Origin: an uncultured Fibrobacter sp.
GTDB taxonomy: Bacteria; Fibrobacterota; Fibrobacteria; Fibrobacterales; Fibrobacteraceae
Reading direction: 5' to 3'
NCBI GenBank assembly: GCA_934699585.1
Contig: CAKUWY010000018.1
Location: forward strand, 6,174 to 70,173
DNA length: 64,000 bases
Shown here: positions 15,013-23,378 of the stretch, piece after piece
Position numbering within the stretch: position 1 is the stretch's first letter
Layout of the letters: each line of letters opens with the position of its first letter
Program-made: the position numbers and the translations under genes
Notes under the pieces: model-generated
Seen by the model: the letters and a program-made list of their open reading frames with translations, nothing else
What the model was told of the DNA's origin: nothing
The model's database searches: none

Positions 15013-16431
15013 TTACTTGTTCAAACGCTCCGTTGCGGCGGCGACGCCTAGCAGGTCCGCTTCCATAAAGGGCTTGCCGATCCACTGGAGGCCTACAGGC
15101 AACCCGCCGGCCATTCCGCAGGGGACTGTTACGCCCGGAAGACCTGCGAGGTTCAGGCTTACGGTGTAGATGTCGCTGAGGTAAACGGCCATGGGGTCGG
15201 ACTCGTTCATGCCGCACTTCAGCGGGAGCCCAGGCATGGCGGGGCTTGCAATCACGTCGCAGCTTTCAAAGGCCTTGTTGAAGTCGTCGGTAATGAGCCT
15301 ACGGACCTTCTGGGCCTGCACGTAGTAGGCGTCGTAGAATCCGGCGCTGAGCACGTAGCTGCCCAGCAGAATCCGGCGCTGGACTTCCTTGCCGAAGCCT
15401 TCGCTTCTGGACTTGGCGTAAAGGTCGAACAGCTTGCGGGCATCCTTGCTCCGGTAGCCGTAGCGCACGCCGTCGTAGCGGGAGAGGTTGGAACTGGCCT
15501 CGGCGGTGGCGATGATGTAGTAGCTGGACACGGCGTAGCTGATGTGGGGGAGGCTCACTTCCTTGAGGGTGGCGCCTTCGGCTTCCATCTTCTTGAGCAT
15601 GCCTTCGATGGCGGCCTTGCAGTCCTTGTCCAGGCCTTCGCCGAAGTATTCCTTCGGCACACCGATGACCTTGCCCTTGATGCCTGCGTCAAGCTTTGCA
15701 CCGAAATCTTCGGTAGGCCTTGCGCTGGTGGTGTTGTCGTGAGGGTCGATTCCGCAGATGGCCGAAAGCAGTGTTGCGCAGTCGGCGACGGTGGCACCGA
15801 AGGGGCCAATCTGGTCCAGGCTGCTGGCGTAAGCCAGAAGACCGTAGCGGGACACGCGGCCGTAGGTGGGCTTAAGGCCCACCACCCCTGTGCAGGCGGC
15901 AGGCTGACGGATAGATCCGCCGGTATCGGAGCCCAGCGCACAGGGGACCGTGCCCGAGGCCACGGCTACGGCCGAGCCTCCGGAGGAACCTCCCGGTACG
16001 CGGGAACTGTCCAGCGGGTTCTTCACGGGGCCAAAGTAAGAGGTCTCGTTGCTGGAACCCATGGCGAATTCGTCCATGTTGGTCTTGCCCACGATGACGG
16101 CACCTGCCGCTTCCAGTTTTTCGATGGCGGTGGCGGTGTAGGGGGCTACAAAGTTTTCGAGAATCTTGGAGGCTGCCGTAGTGCGGGTGCCTTCGATGCA
16201 CATATTGTCCTTCACGGCTACGGGAATCCCGTCCAGCGCACCCAGGGTCTTGCCTTCGGCGCGGCGCTTGTCGCTTTCCTTGGCACGGGCCAGCGCCCGT
16301 TCGTTAAGAACAGAAATATAGGCGTTCAAGTCCTTGGTAGCGTCAATCTTGCTGAGGGCGGACTGCACCAGGCCTTCGGCTGTCGTCTTCCCGCTTTTCA
16401 GCTGTTCCTGTAAATCTTGGATGGTGTCCAT
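15013..16431 (-). CDS. gatA: Asp-tRNA(Asn)/Glu-tRNA(Gln) amidotransferase subunit A
   Basis: The 472-aa amidase subunit of GatCAB releases ammonia from glutamine to amidate mischarged tRNA. The catalytic triad is visible: Lys74 in VAVKDN, cis-Ser150 in GGSSGGS and Ser173 in SDTGGSIRQPA. The start at 16431 is chosen because its ATG shares one base with the stop of the upstream DUF4321 gene (TAATG), pointing to translational coupling. gatB and gatC are not in the window. Confidence 0.94.
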   Translation of the reverse strand: MDTIQDLQEQLKSGKTTAEGLVQSALSKIDATKDLNAYISVLNERALARAKESDKRRAEGKTLGALDGIPVAVKDNMCIEGTRTTAASKILENFVAPYTATAIEKLEAAGAVIVGKTNMDEFAMGSSNETSYFGPVKNPLDSSRVPGGSSGGSAVAVASGTVPCALGSDTGGSIRQPAACTGVVGLKPTYGRVSRYGLLAYASSLDQIGPFGATVADCATLLSAICGIDPHDNTTSARPTEDFGAKLDAGIKGKVIGVPKEYFGEGLDKDCKAAIEGMLKKMEAEGATLKEVSLPHISYAVSSYYIIATAEASSNLSRYDGVRYGYRSKDARKLFDLYAKSRSEGFGKEVQRRILLGSYVLSAGFYDAYYVQAQKVRRLITDDFNKAFESCDVIASPAMPGLPLKCGMNESDPMAVYLSDIYTVSLNLAGLPGVTVPCGMAGGLPVGLQWIGKPFMEADLLGVAAATERLNK

Positions 16432-16760
16432 TACCTGTTTCCTCCGGACCATTTCATAATGTAGATGGCGAGAACCATGCCCACGATGCTCACGACGTTA
16501 ATCTTGAGGCCAAGGCCAAGCGCAAATTTTACCATGTAGAGGTCGATGACCACCGGGTCCGCCTTGTCGCCCAAGAATCCGAGATTCAGGTCGAAAGAGG
16601 CCACGAAGAAGTTGCGGACAATATTGTCGTATCCGCCGGCGTTCATCAGTTCGCCCAGTTCCCCGAACAGGAGTCCCAGGCATTCACCAAGTACTCCGCC
16701 GATAATTAGGCCGAGCACGATAAAAAGCAACAAGCGTGCAAAGGAATTTCTTTGAGTCAT
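16431..16760 (-). CDS. DUF4321 membrane protein
   Basis: The 109-aa protein has an N-terminal hydrophobic helix with GLIIGGVLGECLG and a C-terminal one with INVVSIVGMVLAIYI, as in DUF4321 proteins. These are often encoded next to housekeeping genes and have no known function. It overlaps gatA by one base. A terminator for rpsD (16788-16817) separates it from the upstream gene, so its promoter is probably just before the ATG. Confidence 0.7.
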   Translation of the reverse strand: MTQRNSFARLLLFIVLGLIIGGVLGECLGLLFGELGELMNAGGYDNIVRNFFVASFDLNLGFLGDKADPVVIDLYMVKFALGLGLKINVVSIVGMVLAIYIMKWSGGNR

Positions 16761-16787
16761 GCCGCTAATTTAGAAAAATCGGCGTAC

Positions 16788-16817
16788 AAAAAAACGCCCG
16801 ACTTGCGCCGGACGTTT
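16788..16817 (-). terminator. Intrinsic terminator after rpsD
   Basis: On the minus strand ACGTCCG, an 8-nt loop and CGGGCGT are followed by a run of seven T. It lies 17 nt after the rpsD stop. Confidence 0.8.
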
Positions 16818-16834
16818 TAAACTTGCAACTCTCA

Positions 16835-17440
16835 CTACCTGGAGTAGTATTCCACCACCAGCTGTTCTTCGAGCTGGACGGGAATCTGGTCGCGGAGGGG
16901 GAGCTTCACCAGAGTGCCTTCCATCTTGCCGGCATCGACGGAAAGGTATTCCGGGGCGGCAGGAGCGTTGGCGATAGCTTCCTTGATCTGCACGTGTTCC
17001 TTGGAACGTTCGCGCACGGCGATCACGTCGCCAGCCTTGACCAGGCGGCTGGGAGAGAAGCTACGGACGCCGTTCACAGAGAAGTGACCGTGGGCCACAT
17101 ACTGACGGGCGGCGAAAATGGTGCGGGCAAAACCCATGCGATAGACGAGAGCGTCAAGGCGGGTTTCCAGAAGAATCATCAGGTTGTCACCGGCAGAACC
17201 TTCGCGACGGTTGGCTTCTTTGTAAGCCTTGGCCAGCTGGGCTTCGGAAATGTTGTAGGTGAAACGGAGACGCTGCTTTTCCACCAACTGCTGCTTGTAC
17301 ACGGAAGCAGACTTCTTACGGTTCTGACCATGCTGGCCAGGAGCGAAGTTACGGCGGTCAAGGGCCTTTTGAGTTTTCTGGGAGACGGCAACGCCGAGAG
17401 AGCGTGCGACTTTACCTTTTGGTCCGCGGAAGGACGACAT
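16835..17440 (-). CDS. rpsD: 30S ribosomal protein S4, zinc-free type
   Basis: The 201-aa S4 protein binds 16S rRNA early in small-subunit assembly. The S4 RNA-binding domain is in the middle (TRLDALVYRMGFARTIFAARQ and VNGVRSFSPSRLV). The N-terminus lacks the four zinc-binding Cys residues found in many S4 proteins, so this is the C-minus form. It stands alone, outside the usual rpsM-rpsK-rpsD-rpoA cluster. It has its own promoter (17519-17547), a leader of about 70 nt and a GAGG ribosome site 6 nt before the ATG. Confidence 0.93.
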   Translation of the reverse strand: MSSFRGPKGKVARSLGVAVSQKTQKALDRRNFAPGQHGQNRKKSASVYKQQLVEKQRLRFTYNISEAQLAKAYKEANRREGSAGDNLMILLETRLDALVYRMGFARTIFAARQYVAHGHFSVNGVRSFSPSRLVKAGDVIAVRERSKEHVQIKEAIANAPAAPEYLSVDAGKMEGTLVKLPLRDQIPVQLEEQLVVEYYSR

Positions 17441-17518
17441 ATTGTACCTCGTAAGGAAGCTCTTTGGTTATGCTTGCAAATTGGCAGAGCTTGGCGCGAC
17501 TTGCAAGAGTGAGCCCCA

Positions 17519-17547
17519 ATAATAGAATTTTGGGGCGCTAATTTCAA
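17519..17547 (-). promoter_or_regulatory. Promoter of rpsD
   Basis: On the minus strand TTGAAA, 17 bp, TATTAT, a good sigma-70-type match. Within and after it, CCCCAAA and TTGGGG arms form a small inverted repeat overlapping the -10 region. S4 often regulates its own synthesis, but no recognisable S4 binding structure was identified here. Confidence 0.65.
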
Positions 17548-17551
17548 GGGC

Positions 17552-19225
17552 CTACTTCACCACGATGTGCAAAGTATCCCGTTTTTGGGGGTCCAGAAGG
17601 CTTTCGGCGATGAGTTTTGCGGTACTTCCGGAGCCTCCAATAATGGTCAAAATCTTGGCGTCGCCGGTATTGTCCGTAGATTCCACCTTCAGGTTGTTAT
17701 TGATGTTGCTTTCGCAACTCGTGTAGTCCACATTGCCGAAAACCATCCAGTCCCCGCAGGGAATAAACCAGTTCACCGCCCCGTTTTTAGTGCTTGTGGG
17801 GCTAGATTCAAATGCAATGTCGTCCAACTTCAGTTCTTGGTTCTCGCTTACTTTCAGGGTGTCCAGCGTTTTTTTGGCCTTGGCGTCGTAGAAACTGAAC
17901 TTGGTAAGCGAACCCGGACGCTTGACCAGGGTGTAAAGTTCCAATTCCTTGGTGTCTGGCGTGTTTTGGCTGTTTTCCATTTTGAAATGGAAATAGACAG
18001 GACCGTCGTTTGCCACTTTATAGCCCAAATTTTCCTCGGAAAGCGTCTTGAGGATCTTGCCGCCCTTGTCGAGAACGCTGTAGTCGATAACGGTAAACGG
18101 TTTTGCGGCGCGCTTGCCGTATCCCTTGAATCTGTGTTCTACCACCAGGGTGTCGCCCTTCTTGTAATCGCCGATCCAGACATACTGGTCTTGCCTCAGT
18201 TCAAAAGCCTCGATTTTTGTGCGGGTCTTTTTCAGGAACTCTCCTGCACTGGGGAGGGAGTCGGGGTGCGCGAAGTATTCTCCCTGTGAAAGCTTACGGT
18301 TGCTCAACTGTAGAGTAAAGGTCGCATAGGGGCCTGTTTGATAGTTGGAAATTTTTTCGGGAACCATTACAAGTTTCCAGTGGGTGGAATCATCGGTAAG
18401 CATTGTGTTGCTCAGGGTGTCCTTTTCTGAAACAATGGACTTGTCTTCTTCCAGTAGATTCAGTTGGTTAATCCAGTCTCCTTCGGCTTTGATGGTAACG
18501 CTGTGTCCTATGGCTGCAGCAAAGTTGAACTGGACGCTATCGGGGGAATTCCCTATTTTTAGTATTCCCTTCAAGCTTTCCTGTAGGGAAATGTTTATTG
18601 TGCTGGAATCTCCGGTATACTTGAAATAACCGTTATCTAAGTGGGAATACATACGCAGGTGGGCTTTGTCGCTGAAGGCTGCCTGAAGGTTTACATAGTA
18701 GTAGCCATCTTCAAAAATGGCAAATTGATTCTTGATGAGTTCAGCTCCGTTGCCGGGAATTACAAAACCATCGAATTTGCAGTTGCTCGTATTGCCTGCT
18801 TCGCAGGTGGGAAGCATGGGGTGCATCGTTTGCCCAAGTTCGCTCATCACACGCATAGTGTCGTTTGTCATGCCGCTGGTAGCGGCCCAGATGCTTATGC
18901 GGTCTCCTTTTTTCAAATTTCCGAGGAACAGGTTGATTTCCTTTGTCAGGGAATCGATACAAAGGGTCTTTTCGGGGCATTCCGCCTTGCCGGACGAGTC
19001 GATTACGGGCCGCTGGATATAGATGTTGGTGGTATCGTCCATAACGACATTGTCATTGTAATCAATGTCGGCGCGGTTGCTTGTACCCGAACTGGAATAA
19101 AAGGAACTGTCAGCGTACTCGCCGTTGCCACTGTTTATGTCCGAAGTGTTTGTGTGGCTCGAATCGCTGCAAGCGAGGAGTGTTAGGGCTGTTGCGGAAA
19201 GCAGGGTAAAGAACAATCTTTTCAT
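17552..19225 (-). CDS. Large hypothetical lipoprotein
   Basis: The 557-aa protein has a lipoprotein signal ending LTLLAC (lipidated Cys19) and a Ser/Thr/Asn-rich linker to about residue 60. It then continues as an extended, beta-rich, Cys-poor body with several repeated-looking stretches such as KKGDRISIWAA and KKGDTLVVEHRF. These may mark similar beta-sandwich domains. No named family is recognised. It is encoded 12 bp downstream of the 1024-aa beta-helix protein, so they probably form a secreted-surface pair. Its stop is 5 bp from the rpsD promoter. Confidence 0.75.
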   Translation of the reverse strand: MKRLFFTLLSATALTLLACSDSSHTNTSDINSGNGEYADSSFYSSSGTSNRADIDYNDNVVMDDTTNIYIQRPVIDSSGKAECPEKTLCIDSLTKEINLFLGNLKKGDRISIWAATSGMTNDTMRVMSELGQTMHPMLPTCEAGNTSNCKFDGFVIPGNGAELIKNQFAIFEDGYYYVNLQAAFSDKAHLRMYSHLDNGYFKYTGDSSTINISLQESLKGILKIGNSPDSVQFNFAAAIGHSVTIKAEGDWINQLNLLEEDKSIVSEKDTLSNTMLTDDSTHWKLVMVPEKISNYQTGPYATFTLQLSNRKLSQGEYFAHPDSLPSAGEFLKKTRTKIEAFELRQDQYVWIGDYKKGDTLVVEHRFKGYGKRAAKPFTVIDYSVLDKGGKILKTLSEENLGYKVANDGPVYFHFKMENSQNTPDTKELELYTLVKRPGSLTKFSFYDAKAKKTLDTLKVSENQELKLDDIAFESSPTSTKNGAVNWFIPCGDWMVFGNVDYTSCESNINNNLKVESTDNTGDAKILTIIGGSGSTAKLIAESLLDPQKRDTLHIVVK

Positions 19226-19237
19226 CGTAGAGCCGTC

Positions 19238-22200
19238 CTAATTCAAGATGTAGAACTTCTGTTCTGCGCTAAAGGCTTCGCCATTCACCTTCAAGGTGTA
19301 CTTGCCCGTGGGGAACTCGTGGGCCTTGAACTTGAAGTGTGTCGTCTTTTCACCGGCAAGTTCTCGGGCGGCAACCATGAGCATGCGCCGTCCGAACTCG
19401 TTGACGATTTCAATCTGTACAAATTGCGGATAACCTACTGTCAAATCGAAATCGCATTCCAGGGAGTAGATATCGATATGTACCTTGGTCAGCGTGTAGC
19501 CGCCTTCCATCACGTCGCCGCTCACGGAGCGGGTGTTGTCGAAGTAGCCCACGTAAAGCGCCGGGGCGAGAGCCTTGCTCTGGTTGTGGGAATGGATGAT
19601 TGTTTCCCCGGGGTCAACGGCGGTAAGAATCAGAGTGTACATGTTGGAGGGGTGCTTCCTCTTGAAGAACTCCGTCAGGGTAGGAGTGCGCAGGAACGCT
19701 CCCAACGGGGCCTTGGGGTTCAGCGTGATAAGTCCCAAGAAGTCGGCGTGCTTGGTATCCACGCCACCGCCGGAGTTCTTGCGGATGTTGAAGTGTCCAC
19801 CGGGCTGGGGAAGGTTTGCAGGAGCGTTTTCCCAGGTCAGTTCGTCGCCGCGCCAGTCCACGCCCAGCTTACCTTCACCGAAGTTCATGTCACGGGAGGT
19901 TTCCTTCAGGCCGAATATGTTGAATTGAACAGGCTTCTTGAGAGAATCCGCATTGTATTCCAGCTTGAGGGCTGCGTCAAAGAGAGGTCCTGGCAGGGCG
20001 GACAGGTCGAACTTCAGGTAGATTTTGCCTGCGTCGTTGGTGTCGTTTGCCACCCTGAGGGCTGCGTCCGTATTGTGAGGTGTAAAGTTGTCGAAAGAAG
20101 AAATCCAGGTATCTACACCCTTGCCGCTGGGAGCTCCATCGCCCGTGTTGTCGAAGGTGGTGTATTTCTTGTCAAATACATAGACCTTGCCCGTGTCGGC
20201 GCCGGTCTTGGTACCGTCGTCGGCCTTGAAAATCAGGTTGTAGCGTCCGCTTCCTGTAAAGGAAACGTCGGTCTCGTATTCGGCGGTATCGGAGAAGATG
20301 ACCTTACCTGGGCCTACACCTTTTTTCCAAAGGACCGGGTCCCTACAGAGACCGTTACCGCGACCGTCGTCTTCGACGGTACCTACCAGATGGATCTTGC
20401 CGGGCTGCACCACAATCATCTCGTCGGCGAAGGAGACCTTCGGGGCTTCGTTCTGGCCCTGCTTAGGAACGTAACCGGTGTAAAGGGCCATGTTCACGCC
20501 GCCGGTGCTGTTCTTTTCAAGATCGGCGTCCGTGAGGGCGTAGATGGCAGAACCCATGCGGGATTCTTCTACAATCTTCTTGTAGGGGTTTCCGCGGGTA
20601 AGAACTTCCTTGAGGCCCTCGATGGAAAGGCTTCCGTTGTCGTTGATGAACATGGGGGTGGTCTTTGCCTTGTCGCTTGCGATGACCAGCACGCCCAGGA
20701 GTTCGGCGGAACCTTCGTTGAAGTTCTGCAAGATGGTGTTACCGTCCTTGGAGGTAAGTCCCAGAATCCAGATGCTTCCGCCGTTGTTCTGGATTTTTGC
20801 GCCTTTGGTGTCGGAGAACAGGGAAACCTGGCGGCCCCAGAGGTGCTGCTGGTTGATCTGGATAGAACCTACCGCAACGTCTTCCATGTAGATGTCGCCC
20901 ACGCCCAGTTCGTTGGTCTCGAAAGACTTGAACATCATGTTCTTGAGGAGCACGGCGCGCTTGCTCTTGTGGATGATTCCGTTTCCGAATTCGGAGAATC
21001 GCTCGATGGTGATTTCGTTGAAGGCTCCGTCCTCGATGATGAACTTGCCCTTACCGTCGATGCGGCCTTCGGTACCGAGAATCCGGCGGATACGGTTACG
21101 CAGGTAGATGTCGCGGTTGATGGTCCAGCGGCCTCCCGGCGGGAAATAAATCGTTTCGGCTCCGTCGTCGATAGCGTCTTGTATGGCCTTGGCGTCGTCG
21201 GAACCGGTGTTCATCTTTCCGCCGTAGTCTCCGGCGATGGTAATCCAGGAGTCGGATTTCTGGTCGTTCAGGTTCGGGGTCTCCGCCACCGGAAGCCTCA
21301 TGGACTGCTTGGGGCTGTGGCAAAGCTGGTGAGAAGCCTGGGTCACGAATTCCACAATCTCGTTGCCGACATAGGTTTCGGTAACGGCCTTGGGGGTGCT
21401 CTTGATTTTTTCCTCGAAACGGCTGGTATTTACAGAACGGGCAAACAGCATGCCTTCGTTCTCGATGGCTACTGCAGGCTTGGACTTGTTGACACGGTTG
21501 TATTCCAGGGTGGCATCCACCAGGACCATGGAGGCTCCGTCGCCGTGGTTGAACACTGCCGGCACGTCTCCCTTGAAGCGGAGCCCGCGGCTGGACACTA
21601 CCTGACCGTCGTTTTCCAGGCCGTGCTTCTTTTGACCGCCCAGGGTCACGTGCTCCAGGGTGACGCTGTTGGTCTTGCCGGCAACATAGACGCCGGTTTC
21701 AAAACCCTGGATTTCTACGTTTTCGAGAAGAAGGGGGCCGATATTTTCGGTGTGTCCCAGGTCGATACCGTAAATGCCCAGGCTGTCGCCGGAATACACC
21801 TTCACGTTCCTGATGGTGCCCTGCTGGGCGGCGTTGAAACGGATACCTACGGCACCGGCGTTCTTTTTACCCGTGCGGATGGTGATGTCGCGGATGGAGT
21901 TCCTGGGCTTGAGTCCCGGGCCCTCGCCGGTAAACAGCACCGGGGCCGGGAAATCGGGATTGGTGAACCCCTGGCATTCGTCGGCCAGGGCGATAATGGT
22001 GCCGCCAATGCTTTGCCCCTGCAAAATAGTGCGGCTGTAGGCCTGTTCCGGTTTTTCGCTGGCGGGCCAGGTCAGGGTGTTGGTCACCTTGTAGATGCCA
22101 TGGGGCAGGTATATAATGTAGTCGCCATCGGGGTGGTCGTTCAGCGCTTTCTGGATAGCCTCGGTGTCGTCGGTCTTTCCGTCGGCCTTGGCGCTATAGG

Positions 22201-22312
22201 GGGCCTTGGTCACATCGACGACGTTGGAACCCAGAGGGAACGTCACCTGGGAAAATGCCGTGGTGGTCACGCTTAAAATCAGGACAAGACAAAACGAAAA
22301 AACACGAAACAT
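19238..22312 (-). CDS. Secreted multi-domain protein with two pectate-lyase-like beta-helices
   Basis: The 1024-aa protein has a signal peptide (cleavage near AFSQ). Two regions begin like Pectate_lyase_3/GH55 domains: DVTKAPYSAKADGKTDDTEA (about 33-52) and ITIAGDYGGKMNTGSDDAKA (about 350-370). An Ig-like or PKD-like part follows (about 640-720). A DNRLRE/CBM-like domain comes next (WISSFDNFTPHNTDAALRVA, about 735-900). The end, with FPTGKYTLKVNGEAFSAEQK, looks like a type IX secretion sorting domain. A polysaccharide-degrading role on beta-glucan or pectin is inferred and the substrate is unknown. An AACGAGG ribosome site lies before the ATG. Confidence 0.75.
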   Translation of the reverse strand: MFRVFSFCLVLILSVTTTAFSQVTFPLGSNVVDVTKAPYSAKADGKTDDTEAIQKALNDHPDGDYIIYLPHGIYKVTNTLTWPASEKPEQAYSRTILQGQSIGGTIIALADECQGFTNPDFPAPVLFTGEGPGLKPRNSIRDITIRTGKKNAGAVGIRFNAAQQGTIRNVKVYSGDSLGIYGIDLGHTENIGPLLLENVEIQGFETGVYVAGKTNSVTLEHVTLGGQKKHGLENDGQVVSSRGLRFKGDVPAVFNHGDGASMVLVDATLEYNRVNKSKPAVAIENEGMLFARSVNTSRFEEKIKSTPKAVTETYVGNEIVEFVTQASHQLCHSPKQSMRLPVAETPNLNDQKSDSWITIAGDYGGKMNTGSDDAKAIQDAIDDGAETIYFPPGGRWTINRDIYLRNRIRRILGTEGRIDGKGKFIIEDGAFNEITIERFSEFGNGIIHKSKRAVLLKNMMFKSFETNELGVGDIYMEDVAVGSIQINQQHLWGRQVSLFSDTKGAKIQNNGGSIWILGLTSKDGNTILQNFNEGSAELLGVLVIASDKAKTTPMFINDNGSLSIEGLKEVLTRGNPYKKIVEESRMGSAIYALTDADLEKNSTGGVNMALYTGYVPKQGQNEAPKVSFADEMIVVQPGKIHLVGTVEDDGRGNGLCRDPVLWKKGVGPGKVIFSDTAEYETDVSFTGSGRYNLIFKADDGTKTGADTGKVYVFDKKYTTFDNTGDGAPSGKGVDTWISSFDNFTPHNTDAALRVANDTNDAGKIYLKFDLSALPGPLFDAALKLEYNADSLKKPVQFNIFGLKETSRDMNFGEGKLGVDWRGDELTWENAPANLPQPGGHFNIRKNSGGGVDTKHADFLGLITLNPKAPLGAFLRTPTLTEFFKRKHPSNMYTLILTAVDPGETIIHSHNQSKALAPALYVGYFDNTRSVSGDVMEGGYTLTKVHIDIYSLECDFDLTVGYPQFVQIEIVNEFGRRMLMVAARELAGEKTTHFKFKAHEFPTGKYTLKVNGEAFSAEQKFYILN

Positions 22313-22326
22313 GAAAACCTCGTTAT

Positions 22327-22360
22327 ACGCCCTAAAATTAAGTTTTTAAGGGCGTTTTTT
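22327..22360 (+). terminator. Orphan hairpin with T-run on the plus strand
   Basis: ACGCCCTAAAA and TTTTTAAGGGCGT pair around a short loop and are followed by TTTTTT on the plus strand. Flanking genes are both on the minus strand, so it faces against them. On the minus strand it is just upstream of the 1024-aa gene and has no T-run. Confidence 0.5.
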
Positions 22361-22389
22361 GGAAACGCTTGCCTTGAAATGCCCCTGTT

Positions 22390-23163
22390 CTAGGGCTTGG
22401 CTTCGCACTTTTCGTAAACGAAGGGGTTGTGGTCCCCCTGGACCTTGAAAATACGGCGGTCCCGCTCGCATTCCCTTTCGGTGACGGGGTACATCTTGTC
22501 CCAGGCCTCGAACAGCTTGCGGTCCTGGCCAGAGAGCTTGATTCCGTGGGTCTTTTCCATGTAAAAATGCACCCGAGCGATAAGCCCGCGAACCTCTTTT
22601 CGGGGCTGGGCCTTTTTCAGCTTGAAATCCACGATGGTCTCGCACTCCCCGTACATGGGTTCCGGATTGTTGGTCCACTGGGAATACATGAAGTTGCTCC
22701 GGTCCCCGTTGATTTCGCCGATGGCGGGGTAGAGGTTGTGCAGGTCCCCTTCCAGGATTTTGAACAAAGTATCGTTTGCGCTGCAGTTCTTGCGGCCACC
22801 GTCCCTCCAGCAGGGCATAAAGTGCCCCATGTTGTGGGCGGTCACGATATGCTCCCACTCCACGGTCTCTGCCCGCTTGAAACTCTTGCGCCGGGGATTT
22901 TCTCTGGGCCTGAAGTTGCAGGTGCTGTAGTCCACTTTTTTTTTGTCGTTGTACCTGCAGCCGCAATAGATGGTCTCTTGCAGGTCGCCGTAGTAAATCC
23001 GCTTCATCTGCTGGCCCGCACCGCGGTAGTTGTAGTGCTGCGGAGGCGGCTCCTTGTCTACGGCGGCAAGGGAAAAGGAAATCGCGATGACGGTAAGCGC
23101 AAGGGCACGCCGCATTACAGGGAAGTGCCGCGTCGCCTTTTGGAATATGGAAATAAAAAACAT
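22390..23163 (-). CDS. endA: Endonuclease I (periplasmic or secreted)
   Basis: The 257-aa nuclease is very like E. coli EndA along its body: YYGDLQETIYCGC, TVEWEHIVTAHNMG, GDLHNLYPAIGEINGDRSNF, then MYSQW, and VQGDHNPFV. This beta-beta-alpha-metal (His-Me) enzyme cuts double-stranded DNA, and WEH carries the catalytic His. The N-terminus holds a signal peptide (MRRALALTVIAISFSLAA). The ATG at 23163 is preferred because TATATTCG lies 10 nt upstream; the internal Met at 23115 is an alternative. Likely role: DNA scavenging or degradation outside the cytoplasm. Confidence 0.9.
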   Translation of the reverse strand: MFFISIFQKATRHFPVMRRALALTVIAISFSLAAVDKEPPPQHYNYRGAGQQMKRIYYGDLQETIYCGCRYNDKKKVDYSTCNFRPRENPRRKSFKRAETVEWEHIVTAHNMGHFMPCWRDGGRKNCSANDTLFKILEGDLHNLYPAIGEINGDRSNFMYSQWTNNPEPMYGECETIVDFKLKKAQPRKEVRGLIARVHFYMEKTHGIKLSGQDRKLFEAWDKMYPVTERECERDRRIFKVQGDHNPFVYEKCEAKP

Positions 23164-23184
23164 AGGTACAATCCGAATATAATA

Positions 23185-23365
23185 AAAACACGTCATTCCG
23201 ACCCTGAACTTGTTTCAGGGGAGGAATCCAGGCCCGAGGTTCCTTAAACAGAGCATTATTCTCGAGTGGTTGGTAGGGGAAAGCCTTCCCCTGGCTCGCA
23301 TTACATTGCTCGCCACCCCTTCTGCGGGGGACACCCCCGCAACGCCCCCTTTGCAATAAAAAAAC
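23185..23365. repeat. R3 and R2-like repeats between endA and folC
   Basis: An R3 unit starts at 23191 (GTCATTCCGACCCTGAAC and onward). From 23270 a variant of R2 follows, with AGGGGAAAGCCTTCCCCTGG, CCACCCCTTCTGCGGGGG and CACCCCCGCAACGCCCCC. The divergent endA and folC promoters flank it. Confidence 0.6.
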
Positions 23366-23373
23366 TACATTTG
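23366..23373 (+). promoter_or_regulatory. Probable -10 box of folC
   Basis: TACATTTG, five bases before the ATG at 23379. The 12 bases from TTTG to ATG equal those before the lipoprotein gene at 5820. Confidence 0.55.
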
Positions 23374-23378
23374 TGCCC

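Noticed and set aside
19319..22276. 985-aa open frame on the plus strand opposite the 1024-aa protein
   Set aside because: It is antisense to a protein with a signal peptide and recognisable domains, and its own translation has no family features. It arises from codon bias of the real gene.
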